Origin: Hyphomicrobiales bacterium
Lineage (GTDB): Bacteria; Pseudomonadota; Alphaproteobacteria; Parvibaculales; Parvibaculaceae
Direction: 5' to 3'
DNA length: 64,000 nt
NCBI GenBank assembly: GCA_016124805.1
Contig: WGND01000003.1
Span: forward strand, 520,464-584,463
Shown piece by piece: positions 37,697 through 46,670 of this stretch. How positions within the stretch are numbered: position 1 is the stretch's first letter; each line of letters starts with the position of its first letter. Made by a program: the position numbers and the translations under genes. Below the pieces are notes generated by a model. It was not told the DNA's origin. It saw only the letters and a list, made by a program, of their open reading frames with translations, and did no database searches.

Positions 37697-39430
37697 TCAA
37701 GCACATTCCTTCTGACCCGTCTCAGGGTTAATGTAGCAGGCCGTGCCCGCGATCACCGGAGGTGCCTCGGGACCGCCCCTAGCGTCGTTTGCGGCCACGA
37801 GGATGCCCATTCGCTTCCCAGCGGCCCGAAAGGTCGTGCATCCCTTGGCACCGCCCTTGTAGGCCTCCAGATAGAGGTTGGAGAACTCCTCAAAGGTCAC
37901 GTTGTTGCCGACATTGCAGGTCTTGGACACGGCGCTATCGGTATAGTGTTGAGCGACCAGCAGGACGTCCAGATGCTCATTGATCGTCAGCTCACCGGCA
38001 GTCTTCGGGATCACCCCAAAATACTTGACACCATAGTCTTCGATCCGTGAGACCACTGGTCCATCTTCCGTGATGACCGTGCGGTCGTAGGGGGTGGCAT
38101 CAAACACCGGCTCGATGCCTGAGGAGATGTTGTCAGCGGTCAGGGAGATGGTGCCGGTTGGGGCGACTGACGTGAGGTGACTGTTTCGGATGCCGTGCTT
38201 GACGATCAGCTCGAACACGTCCTGAGGCAGGGTGTGGATGAACTTCCCAGCGGGGTAGAGCTTCGGATCGTAAAGCGGAAAAGGTCCCTTCTCTTCGGCC
38301 AGTAGGGCCGACGCCCGATAGGACTCGTCGCGGATGGTACCAAGGATGATGGCCTCCATCTCGAGAAAGCCTTCGCTCGCGTAGGGCAGCCCCAGCGCCT
38401 CCAGTGCATTGGCAAGGCCCGTGACGCCGATCCCCATGCGGCGCTTGCTGATGGCCTCCTCGCGCTGCTCGGGGAGGGGATAGAGCGCCACGTCAATCAC
38501 GTTGTCGAGTGCCCGGACGATGTGAGGAATATCGGCCTTCAGCTGCTTGAAATTGAACGTGCGTCCGATCGGTTCATCAGACACGTAGCGGACCAGATTG
38601 ATTGATCCGAGGAGGCAGGCACCGTTCGGAGGAAGGGGCTGCTCACCACAGGGATTGGTCGCGGCGATCGTTTCACAGTACCAGAGATTGTTCATCTCGT
38701 TGATGCGGTCGATGAAGATCACACCCGGCTCGGCCCAGTCCCAGGTGGCCAGCATGATACGGTCCCAGAGATGGCGAGCGGACACCCGCTCATAAAACCG
38801 GTCTTCAAAGCGAAGATCGAAGCCAGTGTCATTGATCACGGCGGTCATGAACTCGTCCGTGATGGCGACCGACAGGTTGAAGTTGGTAAGCTTGTGCGTA
38901 TTGGTCTTGGCCTCGACAAACTCAAGAATGTCGGGATGGTCCACGCGCAGCATACCCATCTGAGCGCCACGCCGATGACCGGCAGAACAGATCGCGCCAC
39001 ACACCCCATCAAAGACACCCATCCATGCTACCGGGCCGGAAGACTGGCTGCCAAGGGAGCTGATGATGTCGCCGCGTGGTCGAAGGGTGGAGAAATCGTA
39101 TCCATCACCGCCACCCATCCGCATGGTGCGTCCACCCTTGACCGCAGCTTCCATGATACCATCGAAGCTGTCGTGGATGGTGGGAGAGACGAAGCAATTG
39201 TAGGGAGTGACTGCACGAGGCGCACCAATGGCGCTCTGAATGCGACCACCAAAAAGGAACCGCTGGTGTGCCGTGATGTTGATCAACGCCGCTTCATGCT
39301 CATCGTTGTCAGACAGTACACTGGCGACACGTTGGATTGCCGACAAAAAATCCTCACCGGGGAGGCGGTACTTTGATGCATGCGTCGATTGTGAAAGAGG
39401 CTCGCGCGGCCCCAAGTGGGTTGCGTTCAT
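37697..39430 (-). CDS. nrdJ: Adenosylcobalamin-dependent (class II) ribonucleotide reductase
   Basis: Makes deoxyribonucleotides for phage replication without a NrdB radical subunit. 577 aa with first redox Cys in VTPYNCFVSPT, RRGAQMGMLRVDHPDILEFV, the active-site TNPCGEQPLPPNGACLLGSI (Asn, Cys, Glu), GIGVTGLANALEALGL and SVAPTGTISLTADNISSGIE. The partner Cys may be in VSKTCNVGN, and a C-terminal Cys pair (GTACYINPETGQKECA) could relay electrons. The ATG at 39430 has CGGAG upstream; a TTG at 39463 is less likely. Needs host or imported vitamin B12. Confidence 0.93.
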   Translation of the reverse strand: MNATHLGPREPLSQSTHASKYRLPGEDFLSAIQRVASVLSDNDEHEAALINITAHQRFLFGGRIQSAIGAPRAVTPYNCFVSPTIHDSFDGIMEAAVKGGRTMRMGGGDGYDFSTLRPRGDIISSLGSQSSGPVAWMGVFDGVCGAICSAGHRRGAQMGMLRVDHPDILEFVEAKTNTHKLTNFNLSVAITDEFMTAVINDTGFDLRFEDRFYERVSARHLWDRIMLATWDWAEPGVIFIDRINEMNNLWYCETIAATNPCGEQPLPPNGACLLGSINLVRYVSDEPIGRTFNFKQLKADIPHIVRALDNVIDVALYPLPEQREEAISKRRMGIGVTGLANALEALGLPYASEGFLEMEAIILGTIRDESYRASALLAEEKGPFPLYDPKLYPAGKFIHTLPQDVFELIVKHGIRNSHLTSVAPTGTISLTADNISSGIEPVFDATPYDRTVITEDGPVVSRIEDYGVKYFGVIPKTAGELTINEHLDVLLVAQHYTDSAVSKTCNVGNNVTFEEFSNLYLEAYKGGAKGCTTFRAAGKRMGILVAANDARGGPEAPPVIAGTACYINPETGQKECA

Positions 39431-39530
39431 CGGAACTCCGGTAGATGGATTTTTAACGAGCAATTAACCTACTCCCAGAGTGGTCTCACTGGCATCAGGG
39501 AAAATGAAACAGAAACATATATCGACGCAG

Positions 39531-39560
39531 AAAATAAAAAAGTCACACCTGAGTATGACC
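39531..39560 (-). terminator. Terminator after the dNTP-hydrolase-like gene
   Basis: Minus strand: GTCATAC, loop TCAG, GTGTGAC (one T-G pair), then TTTTTTATTTT. It separates the upstream operon from the reductase gene, which therefore needs its own promoter. Confidence 0.7.
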
Positions 39561-39578
39561 TTTTCATTTGACTTCAGT

Positions 39579-40046
39579 TTAGGGCTTCGTTGTCGGCGAC
39601 AGCTGGAATGCCCGCGCCCCACCGGGAGGTGTTGAGTTGTCATTCATCGCTGACAACATCAGCGGACCATCATCGGGCTGCCCATCCGGCTCGCGGTTGA
39701 AGTAAATCTTCACGCGCGTATCCTTGCCAACACGACGGATGGCATAGATGAACAGGAACATCGCGTTGCAGGCAATCGCCACCATGTGATGTGCGCCAGT
39801 CTCACGGTCGTGATCTTCGCCACCCTTCCAGCGATTGAAGTGACGTTCGATCGCATCGGCAGGACGATCCCAATCCATACCAGTTTCCCAGTTCCGGGGT
39901 GCGTACTTCTTGGTGCCCTTGGTGAGCAGCGCGGCGAGCGCCCAGATAAATTCAGGAGCAATGAGTGACATACGCGGCTTGCCTGTGTCACTCTTTGTCG
40001 CTGTGCCAGAAGCAACATCCTGCTTGGCTTGGTCGGTGATATTCAT
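39579..40046 (-). CDS. dATP/dGTP diphosphohydrolase N-terminal domain-like protein (DUF5664 type)
   Basis: 155 aa. The conserved block KSDTGKPRMSLIAPEFIWAL, TKGTKKYAPRNWETGMDWDR, and AIERHFNRWKGGEDHDRETG, AHHMVAIACNAMFLFIYA is that of the all-alpha dGTP-diphosphohydrolase-type phage domain, with HFxRWxxGEDxD-x-TGxHH residues likely binding metal. Related proteins lower selected dNTP pools. The C-terminal 40 residues are unstructured. Its start overlaps the upstream stop (ATGA), and it ends the nucleotide operon. Confidence 0.82.
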   Translation of the reverse strand: MNITDQAKQDVASGTATKSDTGKPRMSLIAPEFIWALAALLTKGTKKYAPRNWETGMDWDRPADAIERHFNRWKGGEDHDRETGAHHMVAIACNAMFLFIYAIRRVGKDTRVKIYFNREPDGQPDDGPLMLSAMNDNSTPPGGARAFQLSPTTKP

Positions 40047-40243
40047 TGGGGTGATTCCTCTGTCAGCTTTGTGACTTCAAATTCAAATTCAATTGATATT
40101 CCGTCATCACCACCCCATTGACCTGTGATGAACCCTTGGATGGTGATAGGAATACGGGTCTCACCGGCTTTAATTCGCTTGGCGAGCTTCTTGCGTCCCT
40201 TCATTACATCTAAGAGTGCAAAGGTTGAGGTGGCGTTCTTCAT
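40043..40243 (-). CDS. Small phage protein of unknown function
   Basis: 66 aa: MKNATSTFALLDVMKGRKKL then AKRIKAGETRIPITIQGFIT and GQWGGDDGISIEFEFEV. It overlaps the dCMP deaminase stop and the next start by 4 bp each, so it is clearly translated with the nucleotide genes. The short beta-rich form gives no family. Confidence 0.72.
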   Translation of the reverse strand: MKNATSTFALLDVMKGRKKLAKRIKAGETRIPITIQGFITGQWGGDDGISIEFEFEVTKLTEESPQ

Positions 40244-40719
40244 GACTTTACCCATAAGGTGAGGGACATTCGCCGCTCAGAAAAATGGCGGAGAGCCCGG
40301 TTGTGCGAGGCGGCCCACTTATCATCCACTGCTGCGCGTGCTTCGAATGCCGCACGATCCGTCACGACACGGACAATACCAGACTGGATGATACCACGCG
40401 CACAATCGACGCAAGGCATCAGCGACGTGTAAATGGTGGCTCCCTCGAGAGCAACACCATTGCGAGCTGCGGAGAAGATCGCGTTGCGCTCGGCATGTTC
40501 ACACCAGAAATACTTTTCACCGTTCTCACGGCTCCAGCGTTCCGGCCTGTTGTCGTCAATTCCGCTCACCAGTCCGTTGTAGCCGGTGGTGCGAGGGGTA
40601 TGATCTGCACCGACGATGATGCAGCCAACCTTGGTGTCCGGGTCCTTCGATCGCGAGGCGATCATCGGAAGCATGGACATAAAGTAGTCATCCCAGTTAG
40701 GGGTATTGGTATCCCTCAT
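40240..40719 (-). CDS. Deoxycytidylate (dCMP) deaminase
   Basis: Converts dCMP to dUMP, the ThyX substrate. 159 aa with zinc-binding motifs CEHAERNAIFSAARNG (His, catalytic Glu) and TSLMPCVDCARGIIQSG (two Cys), and an N-terminal NWDDYFMSMLPMIASRSKDP typical of the family. It follows the MazG gene with an ATGA overlap. It fits the dTMP-supply role of this operon together with ThyX. Confidence 0.92.
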   Translation of the reverse strand: MRDTNTPNWDDYFMSMLPMIASRSKDPDTKVGCIIVGADHTPRTTGYNGLVSGIDDNRPERWSRENGEKYFWCEHAERNAIFSAARNGVALEGATIYTSLMPCVDCARGIIQSGIVRVVTDRAAFEARAAVDDKWAASHNRALRHFSERRMSLTLWVKS

Positions 40720-41051
40720 AGGGGCACCGCCAGACGGGTCTTCAACCCAACCTTCTCGGAGGTCACGTTGAACTTCGACCGCACCGCAGCTTCCATGTTG
40801 ATGCCAACTGACATCGCTATCAGATCGACGCAGATGATTACATCTGCCAGTTCTTCGGCAAGCTGTTCCAGCGTGGCGCGTGAACCAACAATACCCAAAC
40901 GCTCGCGTTCAAGCTTTTTGATAATATTGCAGGCCTCACCCGTCTCACCGGCCATCTCATTGCCGCGATAGGAAAGGTCGATCTTGGCACCCTTATCCCA
41001 TTCCTTCTGGCGAGCCTCATTGGCGGCACGCAGCGTTGTGAATTCAGCCAT
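40716..41051 (-). CDS. MazG-like nucleotide pyrophosphohydrolase
   Basis: 111 aa all-alpha NTP-PPase. The metal-binding pattern is EMAGETGEACNIIKKLERER and EELADVIICVDLIAMSVGIN (ExxE...ExxD). It hydrolyses (d)NTPs to monophosphates or removes aberrant nucleotides; in phages it may also lower (p)ppGpp signalling. It overlaps its upstream neighbour by 1 bp and dCMP deaminase by 4 bp. Confidence 0.88.
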   Translation of the reverse strand: MAEFTTLRAANEARQKEWDKGAKIDLSYRGNEMAGETGEACNIIKKLERERLGIVGSRATLEQLAEELADVIICVDLIAMSVGINMEAAVRSKFNVTSEKVGLKTRLAVPL

Positions 41052-41545
41052 TAGCCGAGAACTCCATTGATGATTGTGACAGCGGTAGGGAGGTCATGAA
41101 CGACCCAGGAAGCAATGTCGCGTACCATCGGGTGGTCGTGCATCTTCTGTTCGTCCATGACGACGACGATTGGAATGCGGTTAGCGTCGGCCCAACCGAG
41201 TTCGATCATTGATCCGATCGAAACCTTCGGCGCACCGAGGAGGTTCATCAGGATCATGTCTGCGCGACAGCAGTCGAAACGATCACGCGCCGTGATTGCC
41301 TGCTCGGTCGCGAACAAGTGTTCATAGGAATCTTCGTTCACATGGTCCTGATCGAAGAAGCCCTTGGTACGGAGAGGGCTAAGCCCAATAACATGATCAA
41401 GAAACATCTCCTGCACTTCGTCACGCCATGCGGTGGCTTCGCGATACGTCATGCCACTGATCACTCCAGCGAGGTAGACGTAGTGTGTTGGGTGATGCAA
41501 CACACGAGGAGGCTTAACCACCTTGGTTTGGAACATGTTGTGCAT
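41051..41545 (-). CDS. Nucleoside 2-deoxyribosyltransferase-like protein
   Basis: 164 aa with a flavodoxin-like fold: HYVYLAGVISGMTYREATAW, RADMILMNLLGAPKVSIGSM, IELGWADANRIPIVVVMDEQ. The D-x-x-GSxxELG block matches nucleoside deoxyribosyltransferase and DUF4406 proteins (GTxxELGxA). The ATG at 41545 overlaps the ThyX stop (ATGA); an upstream start would lie within thyX. In this operon a nucleotide salvage or base-swap role is likely; the substrate is not known. Confidence 0.8.
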   Translation of the reverse strand: MHNMFQTKVVKPPRVLHHPTHYVYLAGVISGMTYREATAWRDEVQEMFLDHVIGLSPLRTKGFFDQDHVNEDSYEHLFATEQAITARDRFDCCRADMILMNLLGAPKVSIGSMIELGWADANRIPIVVVMDEQKMHDHPMVRDIASWVVHDLPTAVTIINGVLG

Positions 41546-42342
41546 CACGCCACCCCATGCTTGAAGGTGCATTCGAGAATGCCATCAACCAACTCGGTCT
41601 CCATGTCTTGATAGACAGCAGGAACACGCTTCTGGAGATCAAGCGCAATGATCTCGAACACCTTGCGGATTTCTTCCTCTGCATGGCGTGACGTGCGCTT
41701 CAAAATCATCTCGCGCCATGAGCGATGGTTGGCGCTGATAATGATCCCAGTACAGATGCCATCAGGGATCAACCGGCGCATCGCCGACTGAAGCTTCTTC
41801 TTCTCGGCGAAGGAGAAAGTATCCCCATCCATGTCGAGCTTCGCCGCCAGTGCGAGCTGCGTCTGTTCGGCACGCACGAACGTCTCCGTGAAGATCGAAA
41901 GAACTTCTTCACGGTGTGGCTCTGGCAGCTTATCGAACGCATCCGGCCAATAGGCCTTCAACTCAGTGAGACGAACGAAGCGCATCGACTCCTGCGACGG
42001 AGACGCATGACGGTGGCGCACCATTTCGTGCGTGAAGATGCGGCTCACGTTCTCGATCGCGTAGGTAACCGAGGCATGTTCCAGCACCGAGCCATGCTTC
42101 GACTTCAGGACGTTATCAACGTACCCCTTGTTGTCGTTGCGCACCATTGTGAGGTTGGGGTTCAGCTCGGTGCCGAAGCTCTTATAGCAGCGCCGACCGG
42201 CGATCTCGACAAGTCCTTCAGCGTCATAGTCTGCGTTGGTGTTCCAGCGTGCCGCACCAATACTGGTGAGGTAACCTTGAACATCAGCGTGATGAAGTGT
42301 CGTCTCGGCAAGACAGAACACTTCAGGGGTAACGATTTCCAT
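41545..42342 (-). CDS. thyX: FAD-dependent thymidylate synthase
   Basis: Makes dTMP from dUMP using FAD and NADPH, 265 aa. The ThyX motif RHRHASPSQESMR (RHRxxSxxxxSxR) is intact, with HGSVLEHASVTYAIENVSRI upstream and ISANHRSWREMILKRTSRHA downstream. The N-terminal 50 residues are longer than in minimal ThyX. GAAGGGA precedes the start at 42342. It heads the nucleotide operon with dCMP deaminase. Confidence 0.94.
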   Translation of the reverse strand: MEIVTPEVFCLAETTLHHADVQGYLTSIGAARWNTNADYDAEGLVEIAGRRCYKSFGTELNPNLTMVRNDNKGYVDNVLKSKHGSVLEHASVTYAIENVSRIFTHEMVRHRHASPSQESMRFVRLTELKAYWPDAFDKLPEPHREEVLSIFTETFVRAEQTQLALAAKLDMDGDTFSFAEKKKLQSAMRRLIPDGICTGIIISANHRSWREMILKRTSRHAEEEIRKVFEIIALDLQKRVPAVYQDMETELVDGILECTFKHGVA

Positions 42343-42431
42343 CGCGGAATGGTCCCTTCATTGTGGGGTTAGTGAATGCCTCGTGAGGAGAAGTAGTTCC
42401 GACAACCGGTTGGTACCTTGCGAGGGATGGC

Positions 42432-42725
42432 TTAGAGAATAAGATACTGTGCATCACGTCCCTGACACATCTCGATCAACCCAGCGTCGTACTGCATCTG
42501 GGCGAGCTTGATGCTACGGGCGTCTGTATATGGCCATGCATTACCGGCTCGGGTGACCGAGACGATATGCTTCCGCAGTTCCGGGCGACCAAGTTCATGT
42601 CGCGATACGTTGTTGGCCACCTTCATGACATCCGAGAGCGGGATACCCAACTCGTCAGCAATGTGACTTGGCTTGACCCTGCTCTTCAGCAGCGAGAGGA
42701 TTTGGGGGCTAGTTTCCGTTTCCAT
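42432..42725 (-). CDS. Small phage protein with a possible HTH
   Basis: 97 aa. The N-terminal part (PQILSLLKSRVKPSHIADEL, GIPLSDVMKVANNVSRHELG) looks like a helix-turn-helix with IADELGIPLSDVMK as the turn region. It overlaps the SbcC-like gene stop by 17 bp, so it is translated with the recombination block. Partner and target unknown. Confidence 0.68.
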   Translation of the reverse strand: METETSPQILSLLKSRVKPSHIADELGIPLSDVMKVANNVSRHELGRPELRKHIVSVTRAGNAWPYTDARSIKLAQMQYDAGLIEMCQGRDAQYLIL

Positions 42726-44700
42726 TGTTCAACTCGATATATGTGTCGGCTTCAAGGTCCTTGTGGGACACCTGAATGATCTGCGCGATGTGCGTCGTCA
42801 GAGATCGTAGACACTCAGCAGTAAACCCGGCCCGATCCTCATCCATTGCCGCATCAATCTCGTCGACCATGAACACTGAAAAGACCTTGTTGGTGAGGAC
42901 CTGACCCAAGCCAATCCGGATAGCGAGATTGGCAACGGCCTTGCCCGAACCACTCAACGTGTTTACCGCTTGTTGATCGACAAGTACGTTGAATTCGTCG
43001 TCAATATCGATCCTCTCGCGTTTTCCTCCAGTCATAGAGGAGAGAAGGGCGCTCGATGCGCGGCTCAGGGAAGGAACGAGGTGCTCCTTCACGCGCCCAC
43101 GCAGCGTCTTCATTGCAGTCACACCCTTGCGATAGTAACCAGCTTCCTCCTGCAAGCTGGTGATCTTCACCATTTGCTCTGTATAGAGCTTGTCGGCTGT
43201 CTGGAAGGCACTCAACTGTGCCTCCCATGTACGTGACCGTTCGAGCTGCTCGACAAGCTGTGCAAGATTTTCCTCGACGGAAGACAGCTCCATCACCCGC
43301 TTCTGCGCGGTCTCGACAGCAACCTGCTGCTGCTCATAGTCCACCATCTGCGTGAGATAGGCGTCCATCTGCGCCTCGAAAGAACGACGAGTGGCCAGAG
43401 CGGTGCGTGGATCATCGGGAAGGCACATCACCTCCAGCTGCGTCACCCATCGGTCACGCTCGACCTGCCGCTCCAGATGGCTGCGCTCGGTAGCGATCTG
43501 CCCTTCGGTCAGAGCAGGCTTCTCGACGAGGGCGAGCTTGAGATCGATGAACCCCACCCAGGATGCCAGCATCTTACGTTCGTTGATGATGTCTTGTCGC
43601 GTCAGGGGCGAGCGTTCCACTGCGAGGGCGTCAGGAATGATCTTGTCCGCCAGTTCCTCAGCCACTGGCCACTGATGAGCGCACTTCGGGCACGTATGGT
43701 GACCCTGTTCCAGCAACTTCCGATCGCGATCCCACTCAGCATAGACGTCGAGACGATTTTCAAAATGCTCCAGATCAGTTTCTGTGTAGTCTGAAGTCGG
43801 CCCACGGCTTTCACGGTCACGACGATAGGCATCGTATTCACAGAAGGCAGCCCGCTGCTTTTCCATCTGATCGAGATCATCTTCGGTGTAGCGTGCGACC
43901 GGTGTGTTCTCGATCAGGCGTTCCAGCTCACGCCTCGTACTGGCAACTTCCTCGTACTCAGCCAACTTCACTTCAAGCTCACTGGAGGGTGTCGTCACGG
44001 TCTCAACCGGCTGCTGAGGCTTCACAAGCGGACGAGACAGGAAGCCCCGCAGCTGGTCCAGCTCCGACTTCCGTTCACGCAGCACAGCGATCTGCGGTGC
44101 CAGCGTTGCTGAAGGCACGTAGCCTGCCAATGGTGTCGGCTCAACCGGCTTAGGGTTTGAGGTGAGCAGGGCTTCAGCTTCGCGCGACAGAGCAACCGCT
44201 TCGGCCTGCAACCATTCGGTGATGCGATCGAGGGAGTCGAGACCAATGACACCATCCACCATCTGCTTTCGCTGCGTCGGAAGCATGGCACTTAATGCTT
44301 CGACTTCACCTTGTCCGCAGTTGTTGGCGACGTCGAAGACCTTGAGACCGTAACCGAAGATCGCGATGATGCGACTGTTGACCGCCTTCACGCCTGAGGC
44401 GAGATCGTCGACTTCATCACCACGAATTTCAAACAGCTTAGCCGACGAGCCGGTGCGATTGACCTTGTAACTCTGACCCTTGACGTCGAAGATAAGCTCC
44501 ACCTTCAACGACTTGTAATCCGGCGCAGACCCGCGCAGCGCCTTAGTGCCCCAGAGCGCATAGCGAACCATTTCAAGGATCATCGACTTGCCAGCTTCGT
44601 TGGCACCAATGATGCCCGTCAGACCTGTGGTGAAATTGACGTCGGCCTTCAGTGTCCGTCCGGTCGGGAATGTCACCGAGTAGTTGAGTGATCTAAGCAT
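42709..44700 (-). CDS. SbcC/gp46-like recombination ATPase
   Basis: 663 aa SMC-like ATPase. Walker A GIIGANEAGKSMILEMVRYA is near residue 35. Two coiled-coil arms flank a zinc-hook CPKCAHQWP (CxxC) near the middle. The C-terminal signature LSGSGKAVANLAIRIGLGQV and Walker B FSVFMVDEIDAAMDEDRAGF complete the site. With the downstream nuclease partner it should process DNA ends, like T4 gp46/gp47. The ATG at 44700 lies 8 bp inside the SbcD-like stop. Confidence 0.9.
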   Translation of the reverse strand: MLRSLNYSVTFPTGRTLKADVNFTTGLTGIIGANEAGKSMILEMVRYALWGTKALRGSAPDYKSLKVELIFDVKGQSYKVNRTGSSAKLFEIRGDEVDDLASGVKAVNSRIIAIFGYGLKVFDVANNCGQGEVEALSAMLPTQRKQMVDGVIGLDSLDRITEWLQAEAVALSREAEALLTSNPKPVEPTPLAGYVPSATLAPQIAVLRERKSELDQLRGFLSRPLVKPQQPVETVTTPSSELEVKLAEYEEVASTRRELERLIENTPVARYTEDDLDQMEKQRAAFCEYDAYRRDRESRGPTSDYTETDLEHFENRLDVYAEWDRDRKLLEQGHHTCPKCAHQWPVAEELADKIIPDALAVERSPLTRQDIINERKMLASWVGFIDLKLALVEKPALTEGQIATERSHLERQVERDRWVTQLEVMCLPDDPRTALATRRSFEAQMDAYLTQMVDYEQQQVAVETAQKRVMELSSVEENLAQLVEQLERSRTWEAQLSAFQTADKLYTEQMVKITSLQEEAGYYRKGVTAMKTLRGRVKEHLVPSLSRASSALLSSMTGGKRERIDIDDEFNVLVDQQAVNTLSGSGKAVANLAIRIGLGQVLTNKVFSVFMVDEIDAAMDEDRAGFTAECLRSLTTHIAQIIQVSHKDLEADTYIELNNGNGN

Positions 44701-45658
44701 CAATCTGTCCCACAATGTCTGTCTGATAGCGTTCGAGAATCTTCTCGCGGAGATCAAGAGGAAGTTCGGCTTCCTCCAGCACACCACGGAACATTCCCAT
44801 CATGTCGAATTCACCGATGGCGACATCGAGCGTCGACTCCAGCGTTCCTTCCCGCTTGGTGGTAAAGCCGAGGCAATCGATCGGCTCCGGTGCCACCTCG
44901 TTTTCCTTCAGCATCACGCGAACATACTTGTTCACGAGTGTGGCTGGTGGGGTGGCGTTGAACTGCTCCAGCGTCAGTGTCAGGTAGAAGTCCAGCTCGG
45001 GGTCTTCACCATGTGCGTAGGGCTGCAGTGATCCAGTCACAGTGACGTCAACACCGTCCACAGTGAATCCCTGGGGCGTGTGAACGTGACCGGTGAAGAC
45101 CTTCGACGTGACCTTCTTCAGCTCATCGATCGGGATCAGGTTCGGGTTGACCCCGCCGAAGCTTTCGATGTCCCAGTGTCCGAAGGCAGCATCGATCGGC
45201 GACGTGATCTGCGCGGCAATTTCCGCTGCATCCTTAAACGGGTGCCAGCCATAGAAGCCTAATCCTTCGTGGACGTAGGTCTCAGTGACGAAGGTGATTG
45301 TCGGTGTATCCATGCAGAGACCGATCAGTACGTCGAACGCTGATCGAATATCTGCATCCTTACTGGCATCGTGATTACCGCGCAGGACGATCAACTTACC
45401 CGGACACGTCTTCAGCACCTCGGCGGTCTCAAGGATCGTCGCATAGGGGACCACCATACGGTCGAAGAGATCACCAATAATGATGGTGATTTCCGCTGGA
45501 CTATTGCTTACCACATCCCGGAAAACTTCATTGACCATTTTCTCACGTTCGCCACGCCGATGCAGCGGGACGTTCGCCTTGAAGATACGGGCGATGTGCG
45601 GGTCACCGATGACCCGCACACTTCGACCAGTGAACTCCGTGTCGATAATTCTAGCCAT
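44693..45658 (-). CDS. SbcD/gp47-like metallophosphoesterase nuclease
   Basis: 321 aa calcineurin-like nuclease. Metal-binding motifs are VIGDPHIAR (DxH), IIIGDLFDR (GDxxD), VLRGNHDAS (GNHD), FGHWDIE and VFTGHVHTP (GHxH), in the order of Mre11/SbcD. It overlaps the SbcC-like gene by 8 bp, so the pair forms one complex. Likely role: nuclease for recombination-dependent replication or host DNA degradation. Confidence 0.92.
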   Translation of the reverse strand: MARIIDTEFTGRSVRVIGDPHIARIFKANVPLHRRGEREKMVNEVFRDVVSNSPAEITIIIGDLFDRMVVPYATILETAEVLKTCPGKLIVLRGNHDASKDADIRSAFDVLIGLCMDTPTITFVTETYVHEGLGFYGWHPFKDAAEIAAQITSPIDAAFGHWDIESFGGVNPNLIPIDELKKVTSKVFTGHVHTPQGFTVDGVDVTVTGSLQPYAHGEDPELDFYLTLTLEQFNATPPATLVNKYVRVMLKENEVAPEPIDCLGFTTKREGTLESTLDVAIGEFDMMGMFRGVLEEAELPLDLREKILERYQTDIVGQIDA

Positions 45659-46208
45659 TGACCAGCTTCAGCTCCGTGTCGTTGTGTACTTGCATCACCC
45701 ATCCGATCTGATGGAAGACATCGTCGAGTGCATTATGCTGTTCGCCGACGAACGAAAGTTCCTTCTCATCGAGAGGCTTGATACCGCTGGAAGTCGCACG
45801 GCCAACCACGTATGAGCGACAGTCAATGGCGTGACGGAAGTTGAATGGCATCGACATTTCACAGTCATTGAAATGTGATTGCAAGAACGGAAAGTCGAAC
45901 GACGTAGGCTTGGCCCAGAAGTTGGGGTTGCCGCGCTCAAGGACCCACTTCTGAAAATCCTTCAGAACGACGCGTGGGTCTTCCTGCGTCGACATGATCT
46001 TCTGGAGCAGCGCACGCTTATCCTTGAGCCACCATTCGCGCGTGCCTTCATCCCAACCACGGTGGGGCATGAGCCGAAGACTGCGAACGAATACGTTCTC
46101 ACCCAGGATGCGGCCATCCTTGAGATCGAAGCAGACCGCTGCGATCTGCAGGATACCATTGCGGTCAGGAGACAGCCCTGTTGTCTCGATATCAACCATC
46201 ACTTCCAT
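45651..46208 (-). CDS. DEDD-family 3'-5' exonuclease (DexA-like)
   Basis: 185 aa. The start at 46208 has AGAGGA 9 nt upstream and gives MEVMVDIETTGLSPDRNGIL with the first Asp/Glu pair (DIETTG). NFWAKPTSFDFPFLQSHFND carries the second Asp and EQHNALDDVFHQIGWVM the last (HNALDD, DEDDh). T4 DexA and ribonuclease T-like exonucleases have this layout. It overlaps both neighbours, within the recombination block. Confidence 0.88.
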   Translation of the reverse strand: MEVMVDIETTGLSPDRNGILQIAAVCFDLKDGRILGENVFVRSLRLMPHRGWDEGTREWWLKDKRALLQKIMSTQEDPRVVLKDFQKWVLERGNPNFWAKPTSFDFPFLQSHFNDCEMSMPFNFRHAIDCRSYVVGRATSSGIKPLDEKELSFVGEQHNALDDVFHQIGWVMQVHNDTELKLVNG

Positions 46209-46645
46209 CGAAAATTTTCCTCTAGGTCTGACCACGCGAATGAGCTGGCCTGTGCGTTGTTGATGACACTCGACGGAACGCGATACCAGTGGTCCGTGGT
46301 GACGTTGTGAATGAAGAAGTAGTAATTCCCTCGCGCGGCTTCACATCGCTTTGATGTTGACCACTGCGAGGGGGTAATGTTTGAAAACGGGAAGCTCTTC
46401 TTGGTGCTGCAGCTCTTCACTTCAGCGAAGAACGTCCCGAATTCATGGTCGACAATCAGATAATCCGCAGGCTGCGGACCAATGATCTCAGCAAGGCGTG
46501 TCCCTGAAGCTACCTTTCCAATCATTGTGCGAATGCGTTTTAGGATGTCTCCCGTGTCGGGAAACCGATAGATGAAGGTCGCCTTGCCTCGATCTCTCCA
46601 ATGATCTTCGAAGAATTCCTCCGAAGCCTTTCCACTATTGGCCAC
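46199..46645 (-). CDS. PD-(D/E)XK nuclease, Holliday-junction-resolvase-like
   Basis: 148 aa starting at GTG with GGGAG upstream. The core PADYLIVDHEFGTFFAEVKS has the Asp and ExK of the PD-(D/E)XK fold. KSFPFSNITPSQWSTSKRCE follows, as in RecU/VRR-NUC-type nucleases. Placed among recombination genes, it probably cuts branched DNA; strict specificity cannot be read. Confidence 0.78.
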   Translation of the reverse strand: MANSGKASEEFFEDHWRDRGKATFIYRFPDTGDILKRIRTMIGKVASGTRLAEIIGPQPADYLIVDHEFGTFFAEVKSCSTKKSFPFSNITPSQWSTSKRCEAARGNYYFFIHNVTTDHWYRVPSSVINNAQASSFAWSDLEENFRWK

Positions 46646-46670
46646 AGCTGGCTCCCACCCCCGTGGGGTT

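Noticed and set aside
37697..42342. 2-aminoadenine (Z-genome) phage
   Set aside because: A dGTP-hydrolase-like gene is present, but no PurZ or DatZ could be recognised; one gene is not enough.
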